The notes: generated by a model from the sequence alone, not told the origin. Shown: positions 1 to 7,491, counted from the first letter of the stretch. The stretch: DNA of 12,340 bases from Deltaproteobacteria bacterium RBG_16_54_18 (GCA_001797935.1 MGQT01000021.1:1-12340), one strand, 5' to 3'. Numbers and translations are program-made.

Positions 1-48
1 CCACGGGTCTCGCTCCGCCGCTGAGGGAGCGACAAGGGATGACCAGAG

Positions 49-83
49 GCCGGTGGGCGATACCCATCGGCTTTTTATTTTTT
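49..83 (+). terminator. Rho-independent terminator of an upstream gene
   Basis: GCCGGTGGG (49-57) pairs with CCCATCGGC (63-71), with one G-T wobble and a five-base loop, and is followed by a T-rich run (72-83). This is a textbook intrinsic terminator for plus-strand transcription entering from the left. A second small stem, TCGCTCC/GGAGCGA (10-16/26-32), lies just upstream. The gene being terminated is outside the window. One reading frame has a stop at 22-24, which would place the terminator about 25 bases after a gene end, but seven codons are too few to claim a coding region. Confidence 0.85.
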
Positions 84-110
84 GCCGTGTTACTATGCAG
101 AGCATAAAAT
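82..110 (+). promoter_or_regulatory. Candidate promoter for the aminotransferase gene
   Basis: TTGCCG (82-87), a 17-base spacer and TAAAAT (105-110) form a plausible sigma70-type promoter. It starts exactly where the upstream terminator's T-run ends. The implied start point near 117 gives a leader of about 115 bases that contains the hairpin at 145-165. The match is moderate (4/6 and 5/6), and other AT-rich boxes exist nearby, so this is a candidate only. Confidence 0.4.
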
Positions 111-144
111 ATTTTTCATTTTCTTATTGTGTACTAATTTAAAA

Positions 145-165
145 TCCCCCTTTTCTAAAGGGGGA
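145..165. repeat. Perfect 9-bp hairpin in the aminotransferase leader
   Basis: TCCCCCTTT (145-153) and AAAGGGGGA (157-165) are perfect reverse complements around a TCT loop. There is no T-run after it on the plus strand, so it is not a standard terminator. Its C-run/G-run design resembles short palindromes that are scattered between genes in some bacterial genomes. It could equally be a leader structure stabilising the mRNA. The base pairing is seen directly; both roles are inferred. Confidence 0.6.
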
Positions 166-231
166 AAGTAAACTATTATCTGCTCTGGGTAGTAAGTGGT
201 ACCGGGGTGAGACAATTATCGGAGGTGAGGG

Positions 232-1419
232 ATGGGAAAAAAAGCGGCATTTGAGCCGGCACAACGACTGAAGGAACTCCCCCCCTATGTCTTTGCCGAG
301 ATCGAGGCAAAGAAAAAGGAGCTTGAGGCCAAAGGGGTTGAGATCATAGACCTGGGGAGAGGTGATCCCGACCTACCGACCCCGCCCCATATTGTCGAGC
401 GGCTTAAAGATGCCTTGCAAGAGCCCGGGTACAACCGTTATCCCTCCTATGTGGGGATCACAGAGTTCCGCCGGGCAGCTGCCCGCTGGTATAATAAAAG
501 ATTCGGCGTCACCCTCGATCCCGAGACCCAGGTCATCTCCCTCATCGGTTCCAAGGAAGGCGTGTCGCACGCCCCCATGGCGTATGTCGACGAGGGTGAC
601 ATCGCGCTCTTCCCCGACCCCTGTTTCCCGATATTTTATACCGCTATCCTTTTTGCCAAAGCGCAGCCGTTTGCCATGCCCTTATTGGAAGAGAACGACT
701 TCCTTCCCGATCTCGGCAAGATCCCTCCTCAGGTGGCTGAGCGCGCCAAGCTGCTCTCGCTCAACTACCCTAACAACCCTACGACCGGTGTGGCGACAAA
801 GGATTTTTTCCGCGAGGTAGTCCGCTTTGCCAAAAAGCACCACCTCATGGTGCTCCAGGACCTTGCATACTCGGAGATCTTCTATGACGGCCACTATGTC
901 CCCAGCATCCTTGAGGTGGACGGCGCCATGGACGTGGCCATCGAGTCCCATTCCCTTTCCAAGACGTATAACATGGCGGGGTGGCGCATCGGCTTTGCCG
1001 TCGGCAATGCGGAGCTGATACGATATCTCTCCCTGGTCAAGACCAACATCGATGTGGGGATCTTCGAGCCGATTCAGATGGCGGGGGTGGCGGCCCTGGA
1101 GGGGGATCAGTCGGGGGTGGAGGAGCTGCGCCGGATCTACCAGCGGCGCCGGGACATCCTCGTTGCCGGCCTGCGCCAGGCCGGACTTGAGTTCAGGGTG
1201 CCGCTTGCCACCTTTTACCTCTGGGTGCGGGTGCCTGCCGGTTATACCTCGGCGTCTTTTGCCGATCACCTCCTGGAAAAGGCCGGGATCATGGTGACGC
1301 CCGGTCACGGCTTTGGCAAGGCCGGGGAGGGGTATGTCCGGTTCGCCTTTACCTCCCCTGCCGAGGCCCTGCAGGAGGCCGCCCGCCGTCTGGCAAAGCT
1401 GTACGGGGGAGGTACGTAA
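232..1419 (+). CDS. dapL: LL-diaminopimelate aminotransferase-like PLP enzyme
   Basis: This 395-residue class I/II (fold type I) aminotransferase probably acts in the cytoplasm, making LL-2,6-diaminopimelate from tetrahydrodipicolinate with glutamate as amino donor, a one-step branch of lysine and peptidoglycan synthesis. Visible landmarks are the N-terminal LKELPPY and DLGRGDPDLPTP segments (14-51), the cofactor-contacting NYPNNPT (178-184), Asp210 and Tyr213 in QDLAYSEI, the Schiff-base Lys244 in SLSKTYNMAGWR, and the substrate-carboxylate Arg370 in GYVRFAFTSP. The RYPSYVGITEFR and LIGSKEG stretches are what I associate with the DapL branch. A strong ribosome site (GGAGGTGAGG) sits directly before the ATG. 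It is monocistronic here and converges on the next gene. No other lysine genes lie nearby, so a different amino-acid specificity (alanine or aspartate type) remains possible. Confidence 0.75.
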   Translation: MGKKAAFEPAQRLKELPPYVFAEIEAKKKELEAKGVEIIDLGRGDPDLPTPPHIVERLKDALQEPGYNRYPSYVGITEFRRAAARWYNKRFGVTLDPETQVISLIGSKEGVSHAPMAYVDEGDIALFPDPCFPIFYTAILFAKAQPFAMPLLEENDFLPDLGKIPPQVAERAKLLSLNYPNNPTTGVATKDFFREVVRFAKKHHLMVLQDLAYSEIFYDGHYVPSILEVDGAMDVAIESHSLSKTYNMAGWRIGFAVGNAELIRYLSLVKTNIDVGIFEPIQMAGVAALEGDQSGVEELRRIYQRRRDILVAGLRQAGLEFRVPLATFYLWVRVPAGYTSASFADHLLEKAGIMVTPGHGFGKAGEGYVRFAFTSPAEALQEAARRLAKLYGGGT

Positions 1420-1423
1420 TGGC

Positions 1424-1557
1424 CGAGCTGAGCTAACTTCTCAGCCGCCTTGCCGCGCCTCCGGCGCGAATCCCGCCAATAGCGGGACTCCGAGCGGAAA
1501 TCTGCGTAACCTTATAATTCTCAAATGTATGACTGAACGCAGATTCCGCTCAGCTCG
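1424..1557. repeat. Composite inverted repeat between convergent genes
   Basis: The right arm is a continuous 21 bases (1537-1557). Its reverse complement is present on the left in two pieces: CGAGCTGAGC (1424-1433) and GAGCGGAAATCTGCGT (1492-1507, one extra A). The pieces share the four bases GAGC and are separated by 58 bases (1434-1491). In and around the intervening DNA are small hairpins: GCTGAG/CTCAGC (1427-1432/1440-1445), CGCGCC/GGCGCG (1455-1460/1464-1469) and TCCCGC/GCGGGA (1471-1476/1482-1487). There is no coding potential of note. It may act as a bidirectional transcription end or be a small repetitive element; both are inferences. Confidence 0.7.
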
Positions 1558-1641
1558 CCCAGAAAGGGCTCTTGGGGACAGAGGAAAAGGAGGGGCGGGT
1601 TGCTACAGCTTGTTGCGGCCTACCCCGCATCCGTTTTGACG

Positions 1642-4311
1642 TCATTTTAACGGCAATCGTACCTTAACGATCTTGTCCGGCAAGGCCTCAACAAGAAACC
1701 CCAGCCTTTTACAGATATCGAGCATCTTCGTATTATGAGCAAGCACGAAACCGTATATTTCTTCTAGCCCCTTCTCCTGCGCTATGCCGATGAGTACATC
1801 GAGCAGCTTATAACCGAGGCCCTTTCCCTGATAGTCGTCGTGAACGAGGACGGCATATTCGGCGCTTTTTTGGCTGGTCTCGGTTACGAGCGTGCCGATG
1901 CCGACAATCCTCCTTTTTTCGCGTACCTTTGTCTCGGCAACGATCCCCATCTCCCTGTCATAGTCAATGTTGCATTGCCGGATGTGCATTTCGTGCGAGG
2001 CGTGTTTGGCTGCCTGAAAAAATCTGCTGCGAAATGACTCTTCCGATATGGTGATATACATGTCGTTCACCAGAGGTTCGTCCTCGGGTTTAATCGGTCT
2101 TAGTATCACCCCCTCACCATCCGGAAGGGTCCATGGTACAATATATCGTGCCGGATAAGGTGCGATGACGAGATGGGGGTATTGAGAGAGAGGCTCCAGG
2201 CAGTTTTTATCCAATACAATCCGTGCATTCAGGGCGTATGCGACGCCGTTTGATATGGCAATGGGATTTATATCCGATTCCGCGATTTCAGGAAAATCGA
2301 CGATCAGGTTGGAAAAGCTCACGATAATCTGCTCAAGCTGTCGCATGTCTGCCGGAGGCCTATTCTGGTAGCCCTTGAGTATTCTATATATCCTTAAATC
2401 TTCCACGAGCCTCCGGGCGAGCGTCTGATTCAGAGGGGGCAAGCCTACGGAGAAATCTTTGTATATCCGTACCGCAATGCCGCTCACGCCGAAGATCACT
2501 ACCGAGCCAAAGACGCGGTCCTTTTTTGACCCCAGGAAGACCTGATAATCGATTTTTTCCAGCATCTGCTGGACTACGATACCGTTTATGCGGGCATCGG
2601 GGACAAAACGTTTAACTCTTTCGTAGAGTTTCTCGTACTCTTCTCGCAATTTCTCCTCGGAGCCGACCCCCCTGACTCCGCCCCCGACATCGGCCCTGAC
2701 GAGGATGTCCGGCGAGGAGACCTTGAGGGCGACTGGATAACCGATTTCTCGAGCAATGGATGCGGCTTCGTCGGCAGATTGCGACATGTGCGTCTCGATC
2801 ACCGGTATCCCGTAGTTTGTCAGAAACCGCATCGATTCCGTTTCGTTTAAGATGGTAACAGCTTCACCGATGGCCCTCCGAATGAGGGTCTTGAGGTTAT
2901 TTTTGGGAGGGGCATGGTCAACGGGGAGCTCGGCAGGAGTTTCGTAGAGAAGCTCGAGGTTTCTCTTGTAATTGTACATGTAGAGGTATGTCCTCACCGC
3001 TTCTTCGGGGGTGTTGTACGTGGGAATGCCATGTTGCAGGAGTATCTCCCTTCCTTTCTGTACGCTCTCGCCGCCCATCCACGTCGCAATGACAGGCTTC
3101 CAAGCGGATTTTGTTACGTCCGCGACTGCCCGTGCAACCTCATCCGGTGCAGCAACGCCCTGGGGCGTAAAAATGATGAGCACACCATCTGCCCCGCGGT
3201 CTTTGAGACAGATATGCAGAACAGTTGAGAATCTTTCGGCATCCGCATCCCTGAGGATATCCAAGGGGTCTTCCCGTTTCCAGTGTGGCGGGAGGATCCT
3301 GCCGAGCTCCTCTATGGTCTCATCGGAAAGCCTCGCGATCTCGCCGCCGAGCCCCAGCAAGGTACTCGTTGCCATGATGCCCACGCCATATGAATTTGTG
3401 ATAATGAGGAGCCGAGGTCCCTGTGGCAGGTGCCGAGCAGAGAGGGCACTGGCGGTGTTAAAAAGATCGATTGCTTCGTTGACCCTTACGACGCCGATTC
3501 TTTTAAATACCGCATCATAGACGTGCTCGGTATCCGCAAGCATTCCTGCGTAGGTGTGCATCTGAATTTCATCGTCTCGAGGCATACCGGGTCTGAGAGC
3601 GATGATGGGCCTATTGCGAGCGAACCCCTTAGCCGCGCTGGTAAACTTCCGTGCGCCGCCGATATTCCCTTCCACATAGATCATGATGGTTCTTGTATAA
3701 GGGTCTTCACCTAAAAAGTCGATCAGGTCGGCAAAATCAACATCGATCATGGAGCCGAGAGAAGCGAACATGCTGAAGCCCATATGGGCGCCGATTCCCC
3801 AGTCAAGGAGCGCCCTGCCGAAGGCACCGCTCTGCGAAACAAAGGAGATATTCCCTTTTTCCGGATTGACCTGTAAGATAGACGCATTCAGATTTTCGTT
3901 CGGCCTGATGATGCCCAAGGAATTGGGGCCGATAACCCGCGTCCCGTATTTTTTCCTGGCCTCGATTATCCTGTCCTCCAATGCCTGCCCAACAGGGCCA
4001 ACCTCTCGGAAGCCGGCAGAGACGATGATGATACCCTCGACGCCGGTTTCGCCGCAGGTGCGGACGATGTCGGGAACCGTGTCTGCCGGGGTTGCAATGA
4101 CGGCAAGGTCAATCTGCTCAGGGATGTCCGTTATGGCGGGGTAGCACGGGAGACCGAGGAGCGACTGTTTGCCCGGGTTGACGGGGAAAATCTGCCTCTC
4201 TTTCGACAGCAGCAAGTTTTCCAGGGCAATCCTCCCGGGAGCGCCTTCCTTATCGGTAGCACCGATGAGCGCGATGGTTTTTGGATTGAGAAGCTTTCTC
4301 ACATCACCCAT
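1642..4311 (-). CDS. NDP-forming acyl-CoA synthetase/GNAT fusion, Pat-like lysine acetyltransferase
   Basis: This 889-residue multidomain protein has the domain order and length of the Pat/YfiQ protein lysine acetyltransferases. Residues about 5-130 form a CoA-binding Rossmann domain (TIALIGATDKEG), about 150-290 and 300-455 are succinyl-CoA-ligase-like, about 475-700 an ATP-grasp domain, and about 735-889 a GNAT acetyltransferase with the acetyl-CoA pyrophosphate loop QGKGLG (828-833). Known relatives acetylate lysines of metabolic enzymes such as acetyl-CoA synthetase; catalytically active relatives convert acyl-CoA to acid plus ATP. His252 (MHTYAG) could be the alpha-type phospho-histidine, but the usual HK of the ATP-grasp HK(S/T)DVGG motif is Val538-Arg539, so the synthetase part may only sense ligand. 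The start is set by the Rossmann fold beginning at residue 12. No Shine-Dalgarno sequence is seen. The gene is a single-gene unit, convergent with the aminotransferase. Confidence 0.85.
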   Translation of the reverse strand: MGDVRKLLNPKTIALIGATDKEGAPGRIALENLLLSKERQIFPVNPGKQSLLGLPCYPAITDIPEQIDLAVIATPADTVPDIVRTCGETGVEGIIIVSAGFREVGPVGQALEDRIIEARKKYGTRVIGPNSLGIIRPNENLNASILQVNPEKGNISFVSQSGAFGRALLDWGIGAHMGFSMFASLGSMIDVDFADLIDFLGEDPYTRTIMIYVEGNIGGARKFTSAAKGFARNRPIIALRPGMPRDDEIQMHTYAGMLADTEHVYDAVFKRIGVVRVNEAIDLFNTASALSARHLPQGPRLLIITNSYGVGIMATSTLLGLGGEIARLSDETIEELGRILPPHWKREDPLDILRDADAERFSTVLHICLKDRGADGVLIIFTPQGVAAPDEVARAVADVTKSAWKPVIATWMGGESVQKGREILLQHGIPTYNTPEEAVRTYLYMYNYKRNLELLYETPAELPVDHAPPKNNLKTLIRRAIGEAVTILNETESMRFLTNYGIPVIETHMSQSADEAASIAREIGYPVALKVSSPDILVRADVGGGVRGVGSEEKLREEYEKLYERVKRFVPDARINGIVVQQMLEKIDYQVFLGSKKDRVFGSVVIFGVSGIAVRIYKDFSVGLPPLNQTLARRLVEDLRIYRILKGYQNRPPADMRQLEQIIVSFSNLIVDFPEIAESDINPIAISNGVAYALNARIVLDKNCLEPLSQYPHLVIAPYPARYIVPWTLPDGEGVILRPIKPEDEPLVNDMYITISEESFRSRFFQAAKHASHEMHIRQCNIDYDREMGIVAETKVREKRRIVGIGTLVTETSQKSAEYAVLVHDDYQGKGLGYKLLDVLIGIAQEKGLEEIYGFVLAHNTKMLDICKRLGFLVEALPDKIVKVRLPLK

Positions 4312-4316
4312 GGGGT

Positions 4317-4348
4317 ATTATATTTGCGCATACAGGGGTTTTTGTCAA
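4317..4348 (-). promoter_or_regulatory. Promoter abutting the start codon of the synthetase/GNAT gene
   Basis: On the minus strand a perfect TATAAT (4317-4322) ends six bases before the ATG at 4311, and a perfect TTGACA lies at 4343-4348. The spacing between them is 20 bases, longer than ideal; the overlapping AAATAT (4320-4325) gives 17. Either choice puts the transcription start at or within a few bases of the ATG, implying little or no untranslated leader. The remaining gap up to 4547 is AT-rich and contains a small near-palindrome (TCATG/CATGA, 4385-4398), but I find no convincing terminator for the mod operon and no gene. Confidence 0.5.
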
Positions 4349-4547
4349 TGTTATGTGCCCCGACAGACACTACTCGTTGACTTTTCATGATACCATGACA
4401 ACGTATTCATTAAGTGGCTTTAATCGATATATTTTTAAATGAGGCTCATAATCAGTGAGGTCTTGTATATCCCGACGGCTCATTCGGCCCATGCAGGGGC
4501 ATGACGGATATCGTATTGCGGCGCATGTTTCAGGAACATCTTTGAGG

Positions 4548-5600
4548 TTAATGAATCCTTAACCGTCTCAATTTCAATATCAGAAAGACCTCTTGGTCGG
4601 TCTTTATGTCCATCTCTTCAAAGATATCCTGCGGCAACTCGGCCAGCAATTGATTTTTCCCTACCCGGACTTTGAGCCTCATTAAAGAAGAGAATGGTTG
4701 TATGTCCGTTACCACCCCCTTAAAGCGATTTAACTCGGGTCCTGGCGGCTTCGTGGTGGAGATATAGATATCCCTGGGAAATAAAGCGATTTTTCTAATC
4801 CCGCCGTCTTGAAGGGGAAGAACGATTGACATACCTCCACACACGGCCTCCACTAATCCATGTCCTATAGGTTTTACCTGGTCACACGTCAAGATGTTGG
4901 GTGTCCCGACGAGATCGGCAACGGTCTCATTACGGGGATTAAAAAAGACCTCTGCCGGTGTTCCTATCTGCTCCACGTGTCCTGTATTTAAGACGGCCAT
5001 TCTATCGGCCATTTCTTCCGTCTCGATCAGGTCATGGGTGACGTGTACGGTGGTAACCCCCAATTCCTCATGAAGCCGCCGTAGCTCGAGTCTGAGATAC
5101 TTGGCGGTTCTGACATCGAGGCTGCTCAGAGGCTCATCTAAGAGCAGGATGCGAGGAGAGGTGGCAAGCGCTCGGGCCAAGGCGACCCGCTGTTTTTCCC
5201 CACCGCTCAAGGTACGAACATTCCGGTTCAGCAGAGGGGAGATGTGTAAGAGGTGGGCCAAGGTCGTCACCTGGTCGTTAATCGTTTCCGGCGGGGCATG
5301 TCTTGCCTTCAACCCGAAGGTTATGTTTTCCGCTACATTCAAAAAGGGGAACAATGCGTAATCTTGTGGTACATATCCTATCTGCCTTTGCTCCGGCGGT
5401 ACGGCAGTGATATCAGCGTCATCTAGCCATATCTCTCCGTGCCGGAAGTGATGGAGCCCGGCGAGGCATTCGATAAGCACGGTCTTCCCTGCCCCTGTCG
5501 GGCCGAGGACGACAAAGTATTCACGATCGTTGATCGTAAGGTTTATGTCGCGTAACGAAAAGTCACCGACGCGAACCGAGAGATTTTTTATTTCGATCAT
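4548..5600 (-). CDS. modC: Molybdate/tungstate ABC transporter ATPase
   Basis: The 350-residue ATP-binding subunit powers oxyanion import from the cytoplasmic face of the permease. Motifs in order are Walker A GPTGAGKT (33-40), Q-loop Gln79 in YVPQDYALFP, ABC signature LSGGEKQR (131-138), Walker B ILLLDEP (151-157) and switch His189 (VTHD). The C-terminal part, about 285-350, looks like a TOBE-type regulatory or oxyanion-binding domain, as in ModC and WtpC. The start at 5600 is chosen because ATG overlaps the modB stop in an ATGA (5597-5600) and the protein opens with MIEIKNLSV. The frame is open a further 95 codons upstream, but that stretch is a shadow of modB. The ITAVPPEQRQIGYVPQDYA region resembles archaeal WtpC, so the substrate could be tungstate as well as molybdate. 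Confidence 0.88.
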   Translation of the reverse strand: MIEIKNLSVRVGDFSLRDINLTINDREYFVVLGPTGAGKTVLIECLAGLHHFRHGEIWLDDADITAVPPEQRQIGYVPQDYALFPFLNVAENITFGLKARHAPPETINDQVTTLAHLLHISPLLNRNVRTLSGGEKQRVALARALATSPRILLLDEPLSSLDVRTAKYLRLELRRLHEELGVTTVHVTHDLIETEEMADRMAVLNTGHVEQIGTPAEVFFNPRNETVADLVGTPNILTCDQVKPIGHGLVEAVCGGMSIVLPLQDGGIRKIALFPRDIYISTTKPPGPELNRFKGVVTDIQPFSSLMRLKVRVGKNQLLAELPQDIFEEMDIKTDQEVFLILKLRRLRIH

Positions 5601-6418
5601 AGATGATACCTTGTCGTGCTGATTTTTCTCAGGGAGATGAGGGCCACTAATGAGAGGGCGATGAGGATAAAGATCACTGCCACCGCTTTTTCCACGTCGG
5701 CGGCAGCCAGGTTCAAATAGATGGCGACGGGCAAGGTCTCTGTCTTCATCTTGGTGGCCCCGGCAAGGGTCACCGTGGCGCCGAATTCCCCTATGGCCCT
5801 GGCCCAGGTCAGGATACCGGAGGCTATCAAACCATCTTTTGCCAGGGGCAAGGTCACCTTCATAAAGGCCTTGAGCTTGCTGCACCCCAAGGTCCTGCTG
5901 ACCTGTTCATAGCGGGGATCGATGCCGTCGAACGTAGACTTTAGGAGCCTGATCGCGAGGGCGGTAATCACCGTGAATTGGGCCAGGATAATACCAGGTA
6001 CCTCAAAGACAAAGCGCGCTATCTTCACCTCAATTATCATACCGAGGGGGGTGTTGAAGAAGACGAGGAGGGCTGCCCCCAGGGCAATCGGAGAGATGAC
6101 GATAGGGAGGTCGAGGATGGTATCGACGACGGATTTTCCCGGAAAATTAAATTTTGAGATGGCATAGGCCGCCGGAATTGCGGCAAGGATGGCAAGGGCG
6201 GCAGATATCGTGGCGGTGATCACCGTCAATTTGATGGCGAAGATGATTTCCGGGGATACGAGGGTAGAGATCATGGTCTCCCAATTTGTATAGGTTACCA
6301 AAGATAATACGATGCCGACAAAAAAGAAGGTGAGGAGGACAAGGCAGCTGATCGTTGCGGCCTTAAAGGCCCTCTCACTTGTGATCCCCTTCCAGTTATG
6401 AGATCTTCCAAAGTCCAT
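5597..6418 (-). CDS. modB: Molybdate/tungstate ABC transporter permease
   Basis: A 273-residue inner-membrane permease of the ModB/WtpB type, which forms the translocation channel as a dimer with ModC. Hydrophobic segments occur at about 22-43, 57-86, 100-125, 138-160, 200-222 and 244-265. The cytoplasmic EAA loop that docks on the ATPase is visible at about 167-198 (EQVSRTLGCSKLKAFMKVTLP), followed by WARAIGEFGATVTLAG, a stretch typical of molybdate/sulfate permeases. The ATG at 6418 has AGAGG nine bases upstream. The gap from the modA stop is 24 bases, and the end overlaps modC by four bases, so translation of modB and modC is probably coupled. Confidence 0.9.
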   Translation of the reverse strand: MDFGRSHNWKGITSERAFKAATISCLVLLTFFFVGIVLSLVTYTNWETMISTLVSPEIIFAIKLTVITATISAALAILAAIPAAYAISKFNFPGKSVVDTILDLPIVISPIALGAALLVFFNTPLGMIIEVKIARFVFEVPGIILAQFTVITALAIRLLKSTFDGIDPRYEQVSRTLGCSKLKAFMKVTLPLAKDGLIASGILTWARAIGEFGATVTLAGATKMKTETLPVAIYLNLAAADVEKAVAVIFILIALSLVALISLRKISTTRYHL

Positions 6419-6442
6419 CAGCGATAGCCTCTGAGACAGATT

Positions 6443-7315
6443 TTATTTTTGCACTGACAGGGTGTAGTTCACGGGGAGTTTATACTCACCACCGATCTCG
6501 GCCTTGGGGGCGAATCTGCGCGCTTCTTTTTCTGTAGCGATGTATCCCCACTTGGCAAATATCTTTTGCCCTGCGGGTGAGGCAAGAAAATCGATGAATC
6601 TTTGTGCGCCCTTTTTATCTTGGCTATAGGTTGATACGGCCGCAGGAATATAGGCGATCCTGGGGATCTCATGCGACTTTAATAAAATTGTATCAATTTT
6701 TTTGGGATTCCATTTAGAAAAGACATCCCATCCGATAACGGCATCGACCTTCTTCATGGCCACGAGGGCGGCAGTAGCCTCGCAGCTGGGGGCGTGGGTA
6801 ACAATGTTTTTTTGTACCTTTGTGAGCAGCCCGATACGTTCGAGGACTTCCACGGCGTACAAGCCCACGCAGACCGCCTCGGGATTGCCGATGGCCACCC
6901 TCATCCCGGGCTTGGCAAGGTCGGAAAGGGTTTTGATATGCTTGGGATTTCCGTGCTGCACATCAATGGCTATGATGAGATAGGCAAGGATCGCTGCCGA
7001 ATCGCGGTCAACGATGCCGTCCCGGATGGCCTTGACCATATAATCCGGTGAACCCGGTATATACAGGTCACCCCTTCGGGCCAGCTTCATTTGCGAGAGC
7101 ATCGTTCCCGAGCCGCCGAGGTTAAGATCAACGCGAATCCCCGTCTCTTTGTAAAAGCGCTCGGCAGCTTCCTCCAATACCGGTTTGCTCGCGGAGCCGC
7201 AGAAGGCAATGAGCCTTTTTTCCGTAACCCCTGCTGCGTTTGCAAGAGAAAAAAACAGCAAAAAAGTTATAGCGATAAGACAAGCTACTCTCTGTTTTTT
7301 CGATGAGAGTTCCAT
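6443..7315 (-). CDS. modA: Periplasmic molybdate/tungstate-binding protein
   Basis: A 290-residue extracytoplasmic solute-binding protein of the ModA family and first gene of the modABC unit. It has a Sec signal peptide: lysines at 6-7, a hydrophobic core at about 10-23 and a likely cleavage after ANA near residue 27. The two oxyanion-ligand serine stretches are recognisable as CGSAS (about 39-43) and GGSGTMLSQ (about 67-75); GDLYIPGSPDYM follows. The C-terminal FIDFLASPAGQKIFAKWGY is the usual end of this fold. The CGSASKP opening differs from the AAASL of E. coli ModA, so this is a divergent branch whose preference between molybdate and tungstate cannot be read from the sequence. A strong ribosome site, AAGGAGAG (7323-7330), lies seven bases before the ATG. 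Confidence 0.88.
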   Translation of the reverse strand: MELSSKKQRVACLIAITFLLFFSLANAAGVTEKRLIAFCGSASKPVLEEAAERFYKETGIRVDLNLGGSGTMLSQMKLARRGDLYIPGSPDYMVKAIRDGIVDRDSAAILAYLIIAIDVQHGNPKHIKTLSDLAKPGMRVAIGNPEAVCVGLYAVEVLERIGLLTKVQKNIVTHAPSCEATAALVAMKKVDAVIGWDVFSKWNPKKIDTILLKSHEIPRIAYIPAAVSTYSQDKKGAQRFIDFLASPAGQKIFAKWGYIATEKEARRFAPKAEIGGEYKLPVNYTLSVQK

Positions 7316-7336
7316 GGTTTATCTCTCCTTATCTTG

Positions 7337-7360
7337 CGTTATTGTTAAATGAACATAACG
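7337..7360. promoter_or_regulatory. Putative ModE operator of modABC
   Basis: CGTTAT (7337-7342) and ATAACG (7355-7360) are exact reverse complements separated by 12 bases. From memory, the E. coli modA operator has the same hexamers and the same 12-base gap, including the ACATAACG right half. The site lies directly under the predicted transcription start of modA (about 7357), where a bound repressor would block RNA polymerase. A ModE-type gene sits immediately upstream. The palindrome is seen directly; its identity as a ModE site is inferred by analogy. Confidence 0.7.
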
Positions 7361-7363
7361 AGG

Positions 7364-7392
7364 TGTATACCTGAAGTAATTTAACTTGTCAA
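7364..7392 (-). promoter_or_regulatory. Sigma70-type promoter of modABC
   Basis: On the minus strand a perfect TTGACA (7387-7392) is followed after exactly 17 bases by TATACA (7364-7369). The predicted start point near 7357 falls inside the ModE-like palindrome and gives a leader of roughly 40 bases carrying the AAGGAGAG ribosome site. This is the best promoter match in the window. Confidence 0.75.
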
Positions 7393-7398
7393 TACCCA

Positions 7399-7424
7399 TT
7401 CTATGCGCTGACCCATGCATAGAA
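7399..7424. repeat. 26-bp palindrome upstream of the modA -35 box
   Basis: TTCTATGC (7399-7406) and GCATAGAA (7417-7424) are perfect reverse complements around a ten-base loop. It sits between the modE stop and the modA promoter, its centre about 54 bases upstream of the predicted start. There is no T-run on either side to make it a standard terminator of modE. It could be a binding site for a second regulator or a weak transcription barrier. Confidence 0.5.
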
Positions 7425-7491
7425 GGAGCCGTAAAGATCGCGGAGAAAATAAAAAAGATCTTACCTGCAATGTATAATAATTTTCAGGCGG

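Noticed and set aside
1..24. Last codons of an upstream gene ending at a TGA (22-24)
   Set aside because: The distance to the terminator fits, but seven codons give no evidence of coding, and another frame remains open past the terminator.
682..1308. 208-codon minus-strand frame opposite the aminotransferase
   Set aside because: Composition is that of an antisense shadow; the plus strand carries an intact enzyme with all PLP residues.
5601..5885. 95-codon N-terminal extension of modC in the same frame
   Set aside because: It lies wholly inside modB in another frame, encodes no recognisable ABC sequence, and the ATGA overlap start at 5600 gives a protein beginning exactly at the ABC domain.
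7431..7463. TAAAGATC...GATCTTA repeat after modE as its terminator
   Set aside because: Short AT-rich arms with a long loop and no T-run in the needed direction.
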